Source: Bacillota bacterium
GTDB lineage: Bacteria; Bacillota; Clostridia; UBA1381; UMGS1253
DNA length: 42,500 bases
Assembly (NCBI GenBank): GCA_022706785.1
Contig: JAKJBW010000015.1
Span: 1 to 42,500, forward strand
Direction: 5' to 3'
The notes under the pieces: generated by a model
What the model saw: only the letters and a program-made list of their open reading frames with translations
What the model was told of the DNA's origin: nothing
Databases searched by the model: none
Translations under genes and position numbers: made by a program
Shown here: piece after piece, positions 23,813 through 31,344 of the stretch
Position numbering within the stretch: the stretch's first letter is position 1
How the letters are laid out: each line of letters starts with the position of its first letter

Positions 23813-24418
23813 TTACGGCTTTATCAGGGATATCCCTTTCCTGAGATTCGCTTCGCTGAGCTGGCCTTCCTGCCCGGCAATAATATAGCCGTCTTTATCA
23901 ATAAAAAAAGTGGTAGGAATAGAGTTGACGCTGTAGACATAGGCGGCGTTCTGCCTGGTATCATAGTAAACGGGAAAGGTATACCCGCCGTCCGATACGA
24001 ATTTTGAAGCCTTCGCGACGGTTTCTCTTTGGCCGTCGGCCAGGTTCACCATCAAAAACTGCACCTCACCCTTGTTTTCGGTATAGACCTTTTCAAAATC
24101 CGGCAGCTCCGCCCGGCATGGCGGACACCAGCTGGCCCAGAAATTCAGCACGATCGGCCTGCCGAAAAAGTGCGACAGCGCTACCGCATTGCCGTCTGCG
24201 GCCGTAACGGTAAAGTCACGTGCCGCCGTTTTGGCGTCCGTTTTTTCATCAGACGGCTGGCCGCCGGATGGCGCAGGGACTCTTCCCTCACTCAAAGACG
24301 GGGTCTGAAGCGCCGTGCTGTCATATCCTTTCGATAAGGTATGGTAGGCATAATATGCCGCGCCTATCAGAAGCACGAGCAGCGCAAGGCCCGATATGGT
24401 TCGTAGGTTCTTTGTCAT
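23813..24418 (-). CDS. TlpA/ResA-like membrane-anchored thioredoxin
   Basis: A 201-residue protein, started at ATG 24418 with GAGGTGG just upstream. Residues about 8-28 form one uncleaved or lipoprotein-like membrane anchor, followed by a Ser/Pro-rich linker to about 65. The thioredoxin fold follows: VLNFWASWCPPCRAELPDFEKVY with active site CPPC, and SVNSIPTTFFIDKDG with the cis-Pro loop. Such proteins reduce disulfides outside the membrane, for example in cytochrome c or spore proteins. CcdA, encoded nine bases upstream, is the usual electron donor. trxA follows 73 bases downstream. Confidence 0.9.
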   Translation of the reverse strand: MTKNLRTISGLALLVLLIGAAYYAYHTLSKGYDSTALQTPSLSEGRVPAPSGGQPSDEKTDAKTAARDFTVTAADGNAVALSHFFGRPIVLNFWASWCPPCRAELPDFEKVYTENKGEVQFLMVNLADGQRETVAKASKFVSDGGYTFPVYYDTRQNAAYVYSVNSIPTTFFIDKDGYIIAGQEGQLSEANLRKGISLIKP

Positions 24419-24426
24419 AATCCACC

Positions 24427-25089
24427 TCATATTAGGGCGTATAAATAGCCTGTCATGCCGGTTGCAATGACGATGCCCAAAACGACAAGCAATACCCCCG
24501 AAATAATATTGATCGCTCTATAATGCTTTTTGATAAAATCAAAGGTGCTCTTTAACCGGTTTATCAAGACTGCGCTTAAAATAAAGGGAAGGCCAAGCCC
24601 CAGCGAAAAAGACAGCAGCATAAATATCCCCTTTGCCGTTTCTTTAGTCGCTGCCGCAAACATAAGCGCCGAACCCAAAAAGGTGCCTAAGCAGGGCGTC
24701 CAGCTCACGGAAAAAATGATGCCGAACAATACCGACGGCCAAAAGCCTTTCCCCGTCTGCCCTTTTTCCAGTGATCTTACCTTATTGAAAAAAGGGATGC
24801 GGATGATTTCCATAAAATTAAGCCCGAAAAGAATCATGATAACGCCGCACACAAGGTTTACTACGGTTTGGTATTCCTTTAAAAAGGCGCCAAGTGCGCC
24901 CGCAAAAGCGCCCAGGGCTGTGAACAGTACGCTAAACCCTAAAACAAATCCCAAGGCATTGATTATCGCCCCGCCACGACCTTGCGTCTTTTGGCCCGCA
25001 AAATACGAAATATATACGGGAAGCATGGGCAGCAAGCAAGGGGAAATAAATGTGATGATCCCTTCCAAAAAAGATAACAGATACTGCAA
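24427..25089 (-). CDS. ccdA: CcdA-type transmembrane thiol-disulfide transporter
   Basis: A 220-residue, six-helix membrane protein that carries electrons from cytosolic thioredoxin to external thioredoxin-like proteins. TTG 25089 with AGGAGGTGG six bases upstream is the start; the longer frame to 25215 would add a hydrophilic 42-residue piece unlike the family. The catalytic cysteines lie in ISPCLLPMLPVYISYFAG (helix 1) and SWTPCLGTFLGSAL (helix 4), both with the flanking prolines of the CcdA family. It stands directly before the TlpA-like gene and probably forms one functional pair with it. Confidence 0.94.
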   Translation of the reverse strand: MQYLLSFLEGIITFISPCLLPMLPVYISYFAGQKTQGRGGAIINALGFVLGFSVLFTALGAFAGALGAFLKEYQTVVNLVCGVIMILFGLNFMEIIRIPFFNKVRSLEKGQTGKGFWPSVLFGIIFSVSWTPCLGTFLGSALMFAAATKETAKGIFMLLSFSLGLGLPFILSAVLINRLKSTFDFIKKHYRAINIISGVLLVVLGIVIATGMTGYLYALI

Positions 25090-25245
25090 ACGGCCACCTC
25101 CTGTTTGGCTAAACGCCCTATTGTTGAAAGCCCATCCTAAAATGCGCCGGCTATAAGGGTTGCCAGCACGGCTCCGTATAGGGTAGAAATATATGGATTT
25201 GACGTAATGGGGCACGCCCCGCCCAGGCAGCCGACGAATTTATAG

Positions 25246-25411
25246 TAGACCTATCCACTAACCCAGGCGCGAGCGGATAATTGAGGATTTTTTCCGCCGG
25301 GTGGTGCAGGCAGGTTCTGCCAATACTTTGTGTATTGGCGGGTTCTGTCTGTATTGCCTGGCGGGGAAAAGACCGATTTCGCCGCCGGGTCGGGGTTAGC
25401 GGACAGGTCTA
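25246..25411. repeat. 166-bp imperfect hairpin element (MITE-like)
   Basis: The ends TAGACCTATCCACTAACCC (from 25246) and its near reverse complement (to 25411) match at about 17 of 19 bases. Inside, TTTTCCGCC pairs with GGCGGGGAAAA, and CAATAC with GTATTG at the tip, so the whole unit folds back on itself. It carries no coding frame. It lies between ccdA and the broken ferredoxin gene, where it may interrupt an original operon. Its overall shape is that of a miniature inverted-repeat element; no second copy is in this window. Confidence 0.6.
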
Positions 25412-25493
25412 ATACAAAAACCTGCCGCCGCGCCTATAACAGCCGCTATTATAAATTTTACCATATCCGCCGCCTGCTTTCCACATAAAATTT

Positions 25494-25748
25494 TCATTCC
25501 AAGACCAGTGCCCGCATGGGGCAGAAATTCGTGCACTTACCGCATCTGATGCATTTGTCCATATCCACTGCAGGCGCTTCATACCCGCTTTGTTTTAACG
25601 CGCCCACAGGACATACCCTGATGGACGGACATGCGTGATTTTACGGACACCGCTGTTTTACCACACGTAACACCTTATCCTTAAGCGATCCGCTCTGGTA
25701 ATTGCCGTGGTTCGTTTTTCCGAAAAGCCCTAAAAAATTACCTGCCAT
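25494..25748 (-). pseudogene. 4Fe-4S ferredoxin gene with an in-frame stop
   Basis: Read from ATG 25748 the frame gives MAGNFLGLFGKTNHG...KVLRVVKQRCP, then TAA (25641-25643), then in the same frame NHACPSIRVCPVGAL...DMDKCIRCGKCTNFCPMRALVLE to TGA at 25494. Together this is an 84-residue-frame ferredoxin-like protein with cysteines for two clusters. Relatives commonly read CPQNH at the stop position, so a single CAA-to-TAA change is the simplest cause. All else is intact: start, spacing of one base after the reductase stop, and cysteines. The loss looks recent, or is a sequence error. It is coupled to the flavoprotein gene upstream and was probably its electron donor. Confidence 0.82.
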
Positions 25749-25749
25749 T

Positions 25750-26616
25750 TTAGTTACCCCTCTTCTTTCTTAGATATTTTACAACCTCACTACCCGCCTG
25801 TGCCCCCTGATACACAGCCTTGGCAATCTGAAGCATACCGCCTGTACAGTCGCCCGCGGCAAAAAGCCCGGGGATATTAGTTGCCATATTGTCATCCACA
25901 ATGATCCTGTTGCCCTCGGTCTGCGCCCCAAGCTTTTTTGCCATATCGCTGCTGCCCGCAATGCCTATCGCCACAAATACGCCCGCCGCAGAGAGCGTGC
26001 TCCCGTCTTTAAAATGCACACTTTCCAAGACGGTACTTCCTTCAAACGCCGCTATTTCCTTTGTGATAACAGTGATATTCGGCGGGATATCCGCTTTTGG
26101 CTGCTCGCCGTTTGTAAGAAGCGCCACAGAAGCTGCCACCGGCATAAGCTCAAGCATTTCATGGCGCGCATAGTCGCAGCAGCCCAAAACGGCAACATCT
26201 TTTCCTCTGTAGAAAAATGCGTCACACACCGCGCAATAACTGATGCCCTTGCCCTCATATTCCGATATGCCGGGTATAGCGGGCGCCTGCCTTTGCGCGC
26301 CTGTAGCGATAATGATGCTCTCGGCCGCATACTCTCCCTGTGAAGTTTTCACGGTGAACTTGTCGGTATACCCTATGCCGACCACCTCACCGGTAACGAT
26401 ACGCACGCCTAAATGCTTTGCCTGCGCTATACCGTTTTGAATTAATGCCTTACCTTCCGGCGGCTCGGCAAAACCATAGTAATTTTCAATTTTTTCAGCC
26501 CGCTCAAGCGCACCGCCGTTTTTACCGATAACGGTTGTGCCAAGCCCGGCGCGGACTGTATAGAGTGAAGCGGAAATTCCGGCAGGGCCGTTTCCAATAA
26601 TAATGACATCACACAT
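25750..26616 (-). CDS. Thioredoxin-reductase-like flavoprotein, possibly ferredoxin-dependent
   Basis: A 288-residue FAD enzyme of the low-molecular-weight thioredoxin reductase family. DVIIIGNGPAGISASLYTVRAG binds FAD; SYCAVCDAFFYRG contains the redox-active CAVC; NIPGLFAAGDCTGG is the second FAD motif. The NADPH site is altered: where classical enzymes have GGGNSAxEEA, this one has LGCCDYARHEML, and the HRR-type phosphate-binding motif is absent (ALLTNGEQ). Clostridial ferredoxin-dependent flavin thioredoxin reductases lack the same motifs. The adjacent ferredoxin gene supports that reading. Residual NAD(P)H use cannot be excluded. Confidence 0.88.
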   Translation of the reverse strand: MCDVIIIGNGPAGISASLYTVRAGLGTTVIGKNGGALERAEKIENYYGFAEPPEGKALIQNGIAQAKHLGVRIVTGEVVGIGYTDKFTVKTSQGEYAAESIIIATGAQRQAPAIPGISEYEGKGISYCAVCDAFFYRGKDVAVLGCCDYARHEMLELMPVAASVALLTNGEQPKADIPPNITVITKEIAAFEGSTVLESVHFKDGSTLSAAGVFVAIGIAGSSDMAKKLGAQTEGNRIIVDDNMATNIPGLFAAGDCTGGMLQIAKAVYQGAQAGSEVVKYLRKKRGN

Positions 26617-26643
26617 AATCTCATCCCTTCGCTTTCGCTATTA

Positions 26644-26686
26644 AATATAACAGAATACGGCTTTTCCGCTCTGTGACGATATCACA
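26644..26686 (-). promoter_or_regulatory. Leftward promoter with Crp/Fnr-type site at about -41
   Basis: TGTGA-CGATA-TCACA (26672-26686, centre 26679) is a perfect inverted TGTGA pair. On the minus strand a TG-extended -10, TATATT (26644-26649), places the start near 26637, so the site is centred about 42 bases upstream. There is no good -35. This promoter drives the flavoprotein and ferredoxin genes. Confidence 0.6.
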
Positions 26687-26703
26687 CAATTAAAAAGCTT
26701 CTT

Positions 26704-26745
26704 TGTGACTTAGTCACCAAAAAAAAACTAAAATACCCGTATAAT
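26704..26745 (+). promoter_or_regulatory. Rightward promoter with Crp/Fnr-type site at about -41
   Basis: TGTGA-CTTAG-TCACC (26704-26718, centre 26711) lies 32 bases, three helical turns, from the leftward site. The -10 TATAAT at 26740-26745 gives a start near 26752 and a site centre near -41. The -35 region is an A-run, consistent with a need for an activator. Confidence 0.6.
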
Positions 26746-26800
26746 ATGATAATATATAAAGTATAAATATATACATTATTTATAGGGTGAGGTGTTATTG

Positions 26801-29251
26801 ATGAATAAAAAGGTTTTAATCGTGGGCGGTGTCGCCGGAGGTGCCTCCGCCGCCGCAAGGCTTAGGCGGCTGGATGAAAACTGCGAAATCATTATGTTTG
26901 AAAAGGGCGCTTATATCTCCTTTGCAAACTGCGGGCTGCCCTATTACATAGGCGGTGCGATCAAAGAAACATCCAAGCTTACGCTGCAGACGCCGGACAG
27001 CTTTCACGCCCGGTTCAATATTGATGTGCGTATCAACAATGAAGTCATTGCTATTGATAAAGCGGCAAAAACCGTGACTGTAAAAAACACCGCAGCCGGG
27101 GAAACCTATACCGAAAGCTATGATAAGCTTATCCTGGCGCCGGGCGCCGAGCCTGTTCGGCCTGCCATAGAAGGCATTGACAGCGACAGGGTTTTTACGT
27201 TGCGAAGCATTCCCGACACCTACAAAATCAAGGATTATATAGAAAGTCACAAGCCTAAGTCCGCCGTAGTCGTAGGCGGCGGCTACATCGGTGTGGAGAT
27301 GGCTGAAAACCTGGCCGCGGCAGGGCTATATGTCACCATCGTCGAAATGGCAAACCAGGTGATAGGCCCTATTGATTATGACATTGCGTGCGATGTGCAC
27401 AACCATATCCTGGGCAAAGGCGTCGGACTTATGCTTGGCAATGCAGTCACACAAATCAAGGAGACAGACGGCTCTCTTGCAATAAAATTGAACGACGGAC
27501 AGCTTTCCGCCGATATGCTGATCATGGCGATAGGCGTTCGCCCCGAAAGCAGGATCGCCAAAGAGACGGGCCTTTTGTGCAATGAATATGGCGCGATTGT
27601 GGCAGATGAGCATATGCGTACATCCGATGAAAATATCTACGCGGCAGGCGACGCGGTAGAGATCACAGAATTTATCACCGGCCAAAAGGCGCTGATACCG
27701 CTTGCCGGCCCCGCCAACAAGCAGGGCAGAATATGTGCCGACAACATCTGCGGCATACCAAGCGTTTATACCGGCACGCAGGGCAGCGCAATCTTAAAGG
27801 TGTTTGACATGACTGTCGCCGCAACCGGAATCAATGAAAAGACCGCTAAAAAACAGGGACTGGATTACGATAAGGTGTTCCTCTATTCCACATCACACGC
27901 GGGCTATTATCCCGGTGCTGTGAATATGTCGATTAAGGTGTTATTTGAAAAAACATCCGGCAAAATATTAGGCGCGCAGCTTGCGGGCTACGACGGCACA
28001 GACAAACGCTGCGACGTGCTTGCCACCGCCATACGCTTCGGCGCGACCTACGAGGATCTGACCAAACTCGAATTGTGCTACGCGCCGCCGTTTTCCTCCG
28101 CCAAAGATCCTGTGAATATGGCGGGATATGTGATCGAAAATGTCGTAACGGGAAAGGTGAAGAATTTCCATTGGCACGATGTGGCTGATCTGCAAAAACG
28201 CTCTGATGTAACCTTGCTGGACACCAGAACGGTACTGGAATACGACAGCGGTCATATCGACGGTTTTATCAATATCCCGCTGGATGAACTAAGGGGCAGG
28301 CTCAGTGAGCTGGACAAAACAAAACCGGCATATGTGCATTGCCAGTCGGGGCTTCGCAGCTATATCGCCTGCAGGATTCTTTCGCAAAACGGATTTGACT
28401 GCTATAACCTGAGCGGCGGATACCGCCTGTACCATTCCATTATGGGCACACACAAGCCGAAAAAGGAGGTCACTATGGATATTGAGACCCAGAGAGTTGA
28501 GGAAACAAAAAAGAACGAAAACGGCAAAGTGATCCATATTGACGCCTGCGGCCTTCAGTGTCCCGGCCCGATTGTAAAGCTTGGGCAGGCATTAAAAGAA
28601 GCAGACGTGGGCGATACCATTGAAATTTCCACAACCGATCCGGCTTTTGCAAGCGATATTGAAGGCTTTTGCCGCCGAACAGGCCATGCCTTTGACGGTA
28701 TGACAAGTGATAAGGGCGTAAGTATTGCAAAAATAACGAAAGCTGCGCCGGATGACGCTTCGAAAAATGCCTGCGGGCACGGCAACGGTAAGAATTTTAT
28801 TGTGTTTTCAGGCGATTTGGACAAAGCGATTGCCTCCTTCATCATGGCAAACGCGGCAGCCGCCATGGGCAGAAAGGTAAGCATGTTCTTTACCTTCTGG
28901 GGACTTAATATCCTGCGTAAGCCCGAAAAAGTGAACTTGAAAAAGGATTTTATGTCCAGGATGTTTGGACTGATGATGCCAAGGGGCTCCGCACGGCTTG
29001 CGCTGTCCAAAATGAATATGGGCGGTATGGGCGCCAAAATGATACGCCGTGTTATGAAGACTAAGCACATTGACAGCTTAGAGGATTTGATCAGACAGTC
29101 CCAGCAAAACGGCGTCGAGCTGATTGCCTGTGCCATGAGCATGGACGTGATGGGCATAAAACTTGAAGAGCTTATGGACGGCGTTAAGACAAGCGGAGCC
29201 GCTGCTATGCTTGCCTTTGCCGAGGAGAGTGATATGAGCCTGTTTATTTAA
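26801..29251 (+). CDS. CoA-disulfide reductase fused to rhodanese, TusA and DsrE domains
   Basis: An 816-residue protein with four parts, started at ATG 26801 (AGGGTGAGGTG upstream). Residues 1-440 are a CoA-disulfide/persulfide reductase: FAD motif VLIVGGVAGGASAAARLRR, catalytic C44 in SFANCGLPYYIGG, NAD motif VVVGGGYIGVEMAE, AAGDAVE. Residues about 455-550 are a rhodanese with C514 in VHCQSGLRS. About 575-645 is a TusA-like domain with C583 and C587 in ACGLQCPGP. The rest, from about 655, is DsrE-like (NFIVFSGDLDKAIASFIMANAAAAMGRKVSMFF). All key cysteines are present. It likely moves sulfane sulfur between carriers and reduces CoA or protein persulfides. It is divergent from the flavoprotein gene. 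Confidence 0.93.
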   Translation: MNKKVLIVGGVAGGASAAARLRRLDENCEIIMFEKGAYISFANCGLPYYIGGAIKETSKLTLQTPDSFHARFNIDVRINNEVIAIDKAAKTVTVKNTAAGETYTESYDKLILAPGAEPVRPAIEGIDSDRVFTLRSIPDTYKIKDYIESHKPKSAVVVGGGYIGVEMAENLAAAGLYVTIVEMANQVIGPIDYDIACDVHNHILGKGVGLMLGNAVTQIKETDGSLAIKLNDGQLSADMLIMAIGVRPESRIAKETGLLCNEYGAIVADEHMRTSDENIYAAGDAVEITEFITGQKALIPLAGPANKQGRICADNICGIPSVYTGTQGSAILKVFDMTVAATGINEKTAKKQGLDYDKVFLYSTSHAGYYPGAVNMSIKVLFEKTSGKILGAQLAGYDGTDKRCDVLATAIRFGATYEDLTKLELCYAPPFSSAKDPVNMAGYVIENVVTGKVKNFHWHDVADLQKRSDVTLLDTRTVLEYDSGHIDGFINIPLDELRGRLSELDKTKPAYVHCQSGLRSYIACRILSQNGFDCYNLSGGYRLYHSIMGTHKPKKEVTMDIETQRVEETKKNENGKVIHIDACGLQCPGPIVKLGQALKEADVGDTIEISTTDPAFASDIEGFCRRTGHAFDGMTSDKGVSIAKITKAAPDDASKNACGHGNGKNFIVFSGDLDKAIASFIMANAAAAMGRKVSMFFTFWGLNILRKPEKVNLKKDFMSRMFGLMMPRGSARLALSKMNMGGMGAKMIRRVMKTKHIDSLEDLIRQSQQNGVELIACAMSMDVMGIKLEELMDGVKTSGAAAMLAFAEESDMSLFI

Positions 29252-29421
29252 CCTGCCGCATTGGCAAATCGGCAGAGCCGGATATACGAAGCAATAAAAA
29301 TCCCCGGCAGGAAGGGAAGAGCACTGAAAAACATTTGATTTTTTAAGATCTTTCAGAGCATGCCGATTAAAAAGCCACTATGTCCTATAAATTCATACTG
29401 ATTTAAAATTAACAGTATAAT

Positions 29422-29538
29422 TTGATAGACGCGCCTGAAGGCTGCACAGGGCAGATCATACTGAAAAACGGGTTTGTATTTGACAATGGCACCTCTGTAA
29501 AGCCGCTGGCTGGCGGCGTGTATCGCGTTGTGAAATCC
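29422..29538 (+). pseudogene. Possible C-terminal remnant of an alpha-L-rhamnosidase-like protein
   Basis: A 39-codon stretch reads IDAPEGCTGQIILKNGF then VKPLAGGVYRVV. This resembles the closing beta-sandwich of family 78 rhamnosidases and related enzymes, where an xVPxGxxAxVxLPDG strand is followed by a GxGxYxF end. There is no ribosome site, no upstream coding sequence in frame, and the frame runs on into a terminator and the next gene. It is best seen as a leftover of a deleted glycoside hydrolase. The family guess is weak. Confidence 0.35.
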
Positions 29539-29572
29539 CGCCGGGGGGACAAAATAAAAAAAGAGATGCAAC

Positions 29573-29606
29573 AAGCCGGGGACAGCAAAATCCCCGGCTT
29601 TCCTGT
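29573..29606. terminator. Hairpin after the second sulfatase gene
   Basis: AAGCCGGGGA (29573-29582) pairs exactly with TCCCCGGCTT (29591-29600) over eight bases. It lies about 20 bases past the sulfatase stop on the minus strand. The T-run is weak in that direction (TTGTTGCATCTC), so efficiency is uncertain. Confidence 0.6.
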
Positions 29607-29619
29607 AATTCATATTGCT

Positions 29620-31185
29620 TTAGGTTTTATCATAATTAGGGACGAATTTGGAAAACTCATTTAGATCGGAGGTTAACACACAGCGTTTATCTCCCTGTAC
29701 CGGCATATTGCGATACTGCTGCACCGCACCGGACCTAATGTAGGCCTTTATAAGCCTTTCGAACAACTGGTGCCGCTTTTCGCTCCATGAGTCACTATAA
29801 TAAAGGTTATTGCGTTCGCAGGGATCCTCCTTCAGATAAAACATCTCACCTTGGCCGTCTTCATCAAAGACTGTCAGCCGCCATCCATCATTCGTAATGA
29901 TGCTTACCACTCTCGCATCATCAGCCGCAAGATGCACAATAACCTCGGGCCATTCGCTTCCTTCTTCGCCTCGGCAAACCGGAGCGAAGGATTTTCCTTC
30001 CACAAGAGGCCTCTCATCGATACCTGCCCAATCGCAGAAGGTAGGAAAAAAATCAAGCGAGCTTGTCAGCCTGTCTGTGTGGATTGGCGTAACGCCGCAG
30101 CCATAAACAATAAGCGGGCAGCGTATCCCGCTGTCATAATGCTTTACTCCTTTTGTGATAAGCCCATGGTCTCCCATCATATCTCCATGGTCGGTTGTAA
30201 ACACTAAAATTGTGTTATCCCATAAGTTTCGCTGCCCAATAAAATCTACAACCCTCTTGATTTGATCGTCAATAAATTTGATGGAGCCATGGTAGAGAGC
30301 TCTCAATTTTCTTAATGCCTCTATATTGCCGTCAATAGCCCTAAAACCGCAAAAATCACGTGATTGCTCAAGAATGTTACAATCATACTTATCTCCTGTC
30401 ATAGAAATTGGCGCCGGCATATCTTCGGGAGCAAACATTGTATCATATGGCGCCGGCGGGTCATAGGGGTCATGCGGATCAACATAAGAAATATGGCAAA
30501 AGAACGGCTTATCCGGGTTAGTGTCCGTATGTCTTTGCATGAAATCCAAGCTGCAATCTGTGATATATGCGGTTTGGTGCAGCTCTTTAGGCAACGGTGA
30601 GGCGTACATAGTCCTCCATTCAGATTCTTTACGAAGCGGCGTTATTATCTCCTCACGCGCTTTTATCCACCGGGGCAATAAATTCTTTTTATCCGGGCCG
30701 TATTCTTTCAGATAAGGCATCGGCCACGACATCGCAAGCGCTGTTTCATAATGCTGTGGATGCTCTCCTTCAATCCAGTCGAGCCACGGCCCGAGCTTAG
30801 GATCCTCGGTCGGGATCGACTCATCAAAGCCCAGATATGCAAAGTCTTTCGGCAGGGGCCTTTGCATTGGGGTCTGATGAAACTTGCCAAACCCTCCCAC
30901 CCGATAGCCGTTGCTTTTCAATACGTGCGCATAGGTTGGAACGTCTGTTTTCAGTTCCAGATTATTGTTATTAACTCCATGTATTGTTGCCGAACGGCCT
31001 GTAAGGATTGTAGCCCTGTTAGGGGCGCAAAGAGGCACATTTGCATAACAGCGGTCAAATCTGGCCCCTTCCTCGGCAAGATGATCTAAGGTGGGCGTTG
31101 AATTTACACCGCTTCCATATGCTCCCACAAAGGAAGCCCCCAGCTGGTCAGCCATAATAAATATGATATTTGGTCTTTTTATCAA
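29620..31185 (-). CDS. Cys-type sulfatase, cytosolic
   Basis: A 521-residue sulfatase. I start it at TTG 31185, with AAAGGGTG eight bases upstream and the family's usual beginning KRPNIIFIMADQ; an ATG at 31209 lacks a ribosome site. The formylglycine Cys is C53 in LCAPNRATILTGR, a CxPxR variant with Ala and Asn. D13 and, further on, FTTDHGDMMGDHGL supply metal ligands. No signal peptide is seen. It shares little detail with the sulfatase at 16263 outside the motifs, so substrates likely differ. The next genes on this strand (SDR, mtaB) are separated from it by a strong terminator, so it is its own unit. Confidence 0.92.
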   Translation of the reverse strand: MIKRPNIIFIMADQLGASFVGAYGSGVNSTPTLDHLAEEGARFDRCYANVPLCAPNRATILTGRSATIHGVNNNNLELKTDVPTYAHVLKSNGYRVGGFGKFHQTPMQRPLPKDFAYLGFDESIPTEDPKLGPWLDWIEGEHPQHYETALAMSWPMPYLKEYGPDKKNLLPRWIKAREEIITPLRKESEWRTMYASPLPKELHQTAYITDCSLDFMQRHTDTNPDKPFFCHISYVDPHDPYDPPAPYDTMFAPEDMPAPISMTGDKYDCNILEQSRDFCGFRAIDGNIEALRKLRALYHGSIKFIDDQIKRVVDFIGQRNLWDNTILVFTTDHGDMMGDHGLITKGVKHYDSGIRCPLIVYGCGVTPIHTDRLTSSLDFFPTFCDWAGIDERPLVEGKSFAPVCRGEEGSEWPEVIVHLAADDARVVSIITNDGWRLTVFDEDGQGEMFYLKEDPCERNNLYYSDSWSEKRHQLFERLIKAYIRSGAVQQYRNMPVQGDKRCVLTSDLNEFSKFVPNYDKT

Positions 31186-31250
31186 TTCGCGTGCACCCTT
31201 TCCTAGCATAGCGTTTATACCATTAAAAAACGTTATACCATAGATATGAG

Positions 31251-31278
31251 AAAAAGTCCAGGTGTTTCTGGACTTTTT
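31251..31278 (-). terminator. Terminator of the SDR gene
   Basis: AAAAAGTCCAG (31251-31261) pairs exactly with CTGGACTTTTT (31268-31278) over six bases, with a U-tract in both directions. It lies 67 bases past the SDR stop on the minus strand. Confidence 0.9.
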
Positions 31279-31344
31279 CAGACCTAGCCGGCAGGGGGGT
31301 TTTATTGCTTAAGCAGACATAACAAACAACCTTGCCGCCACTTA

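Noticed and set aside
25090..25215. N-terminal extension of CcdA
   Set aside because: The extension is hydrophilic, unlike the family, and a perfect ribosome site stands before the TTG at 25089.
25641..25643. Selenocysteine or programmed readthrough in the ferredoxin
   Set aside because: The codon is TAA, not TGA, and relatives have Gln there, not Cys; mutation is simpler.
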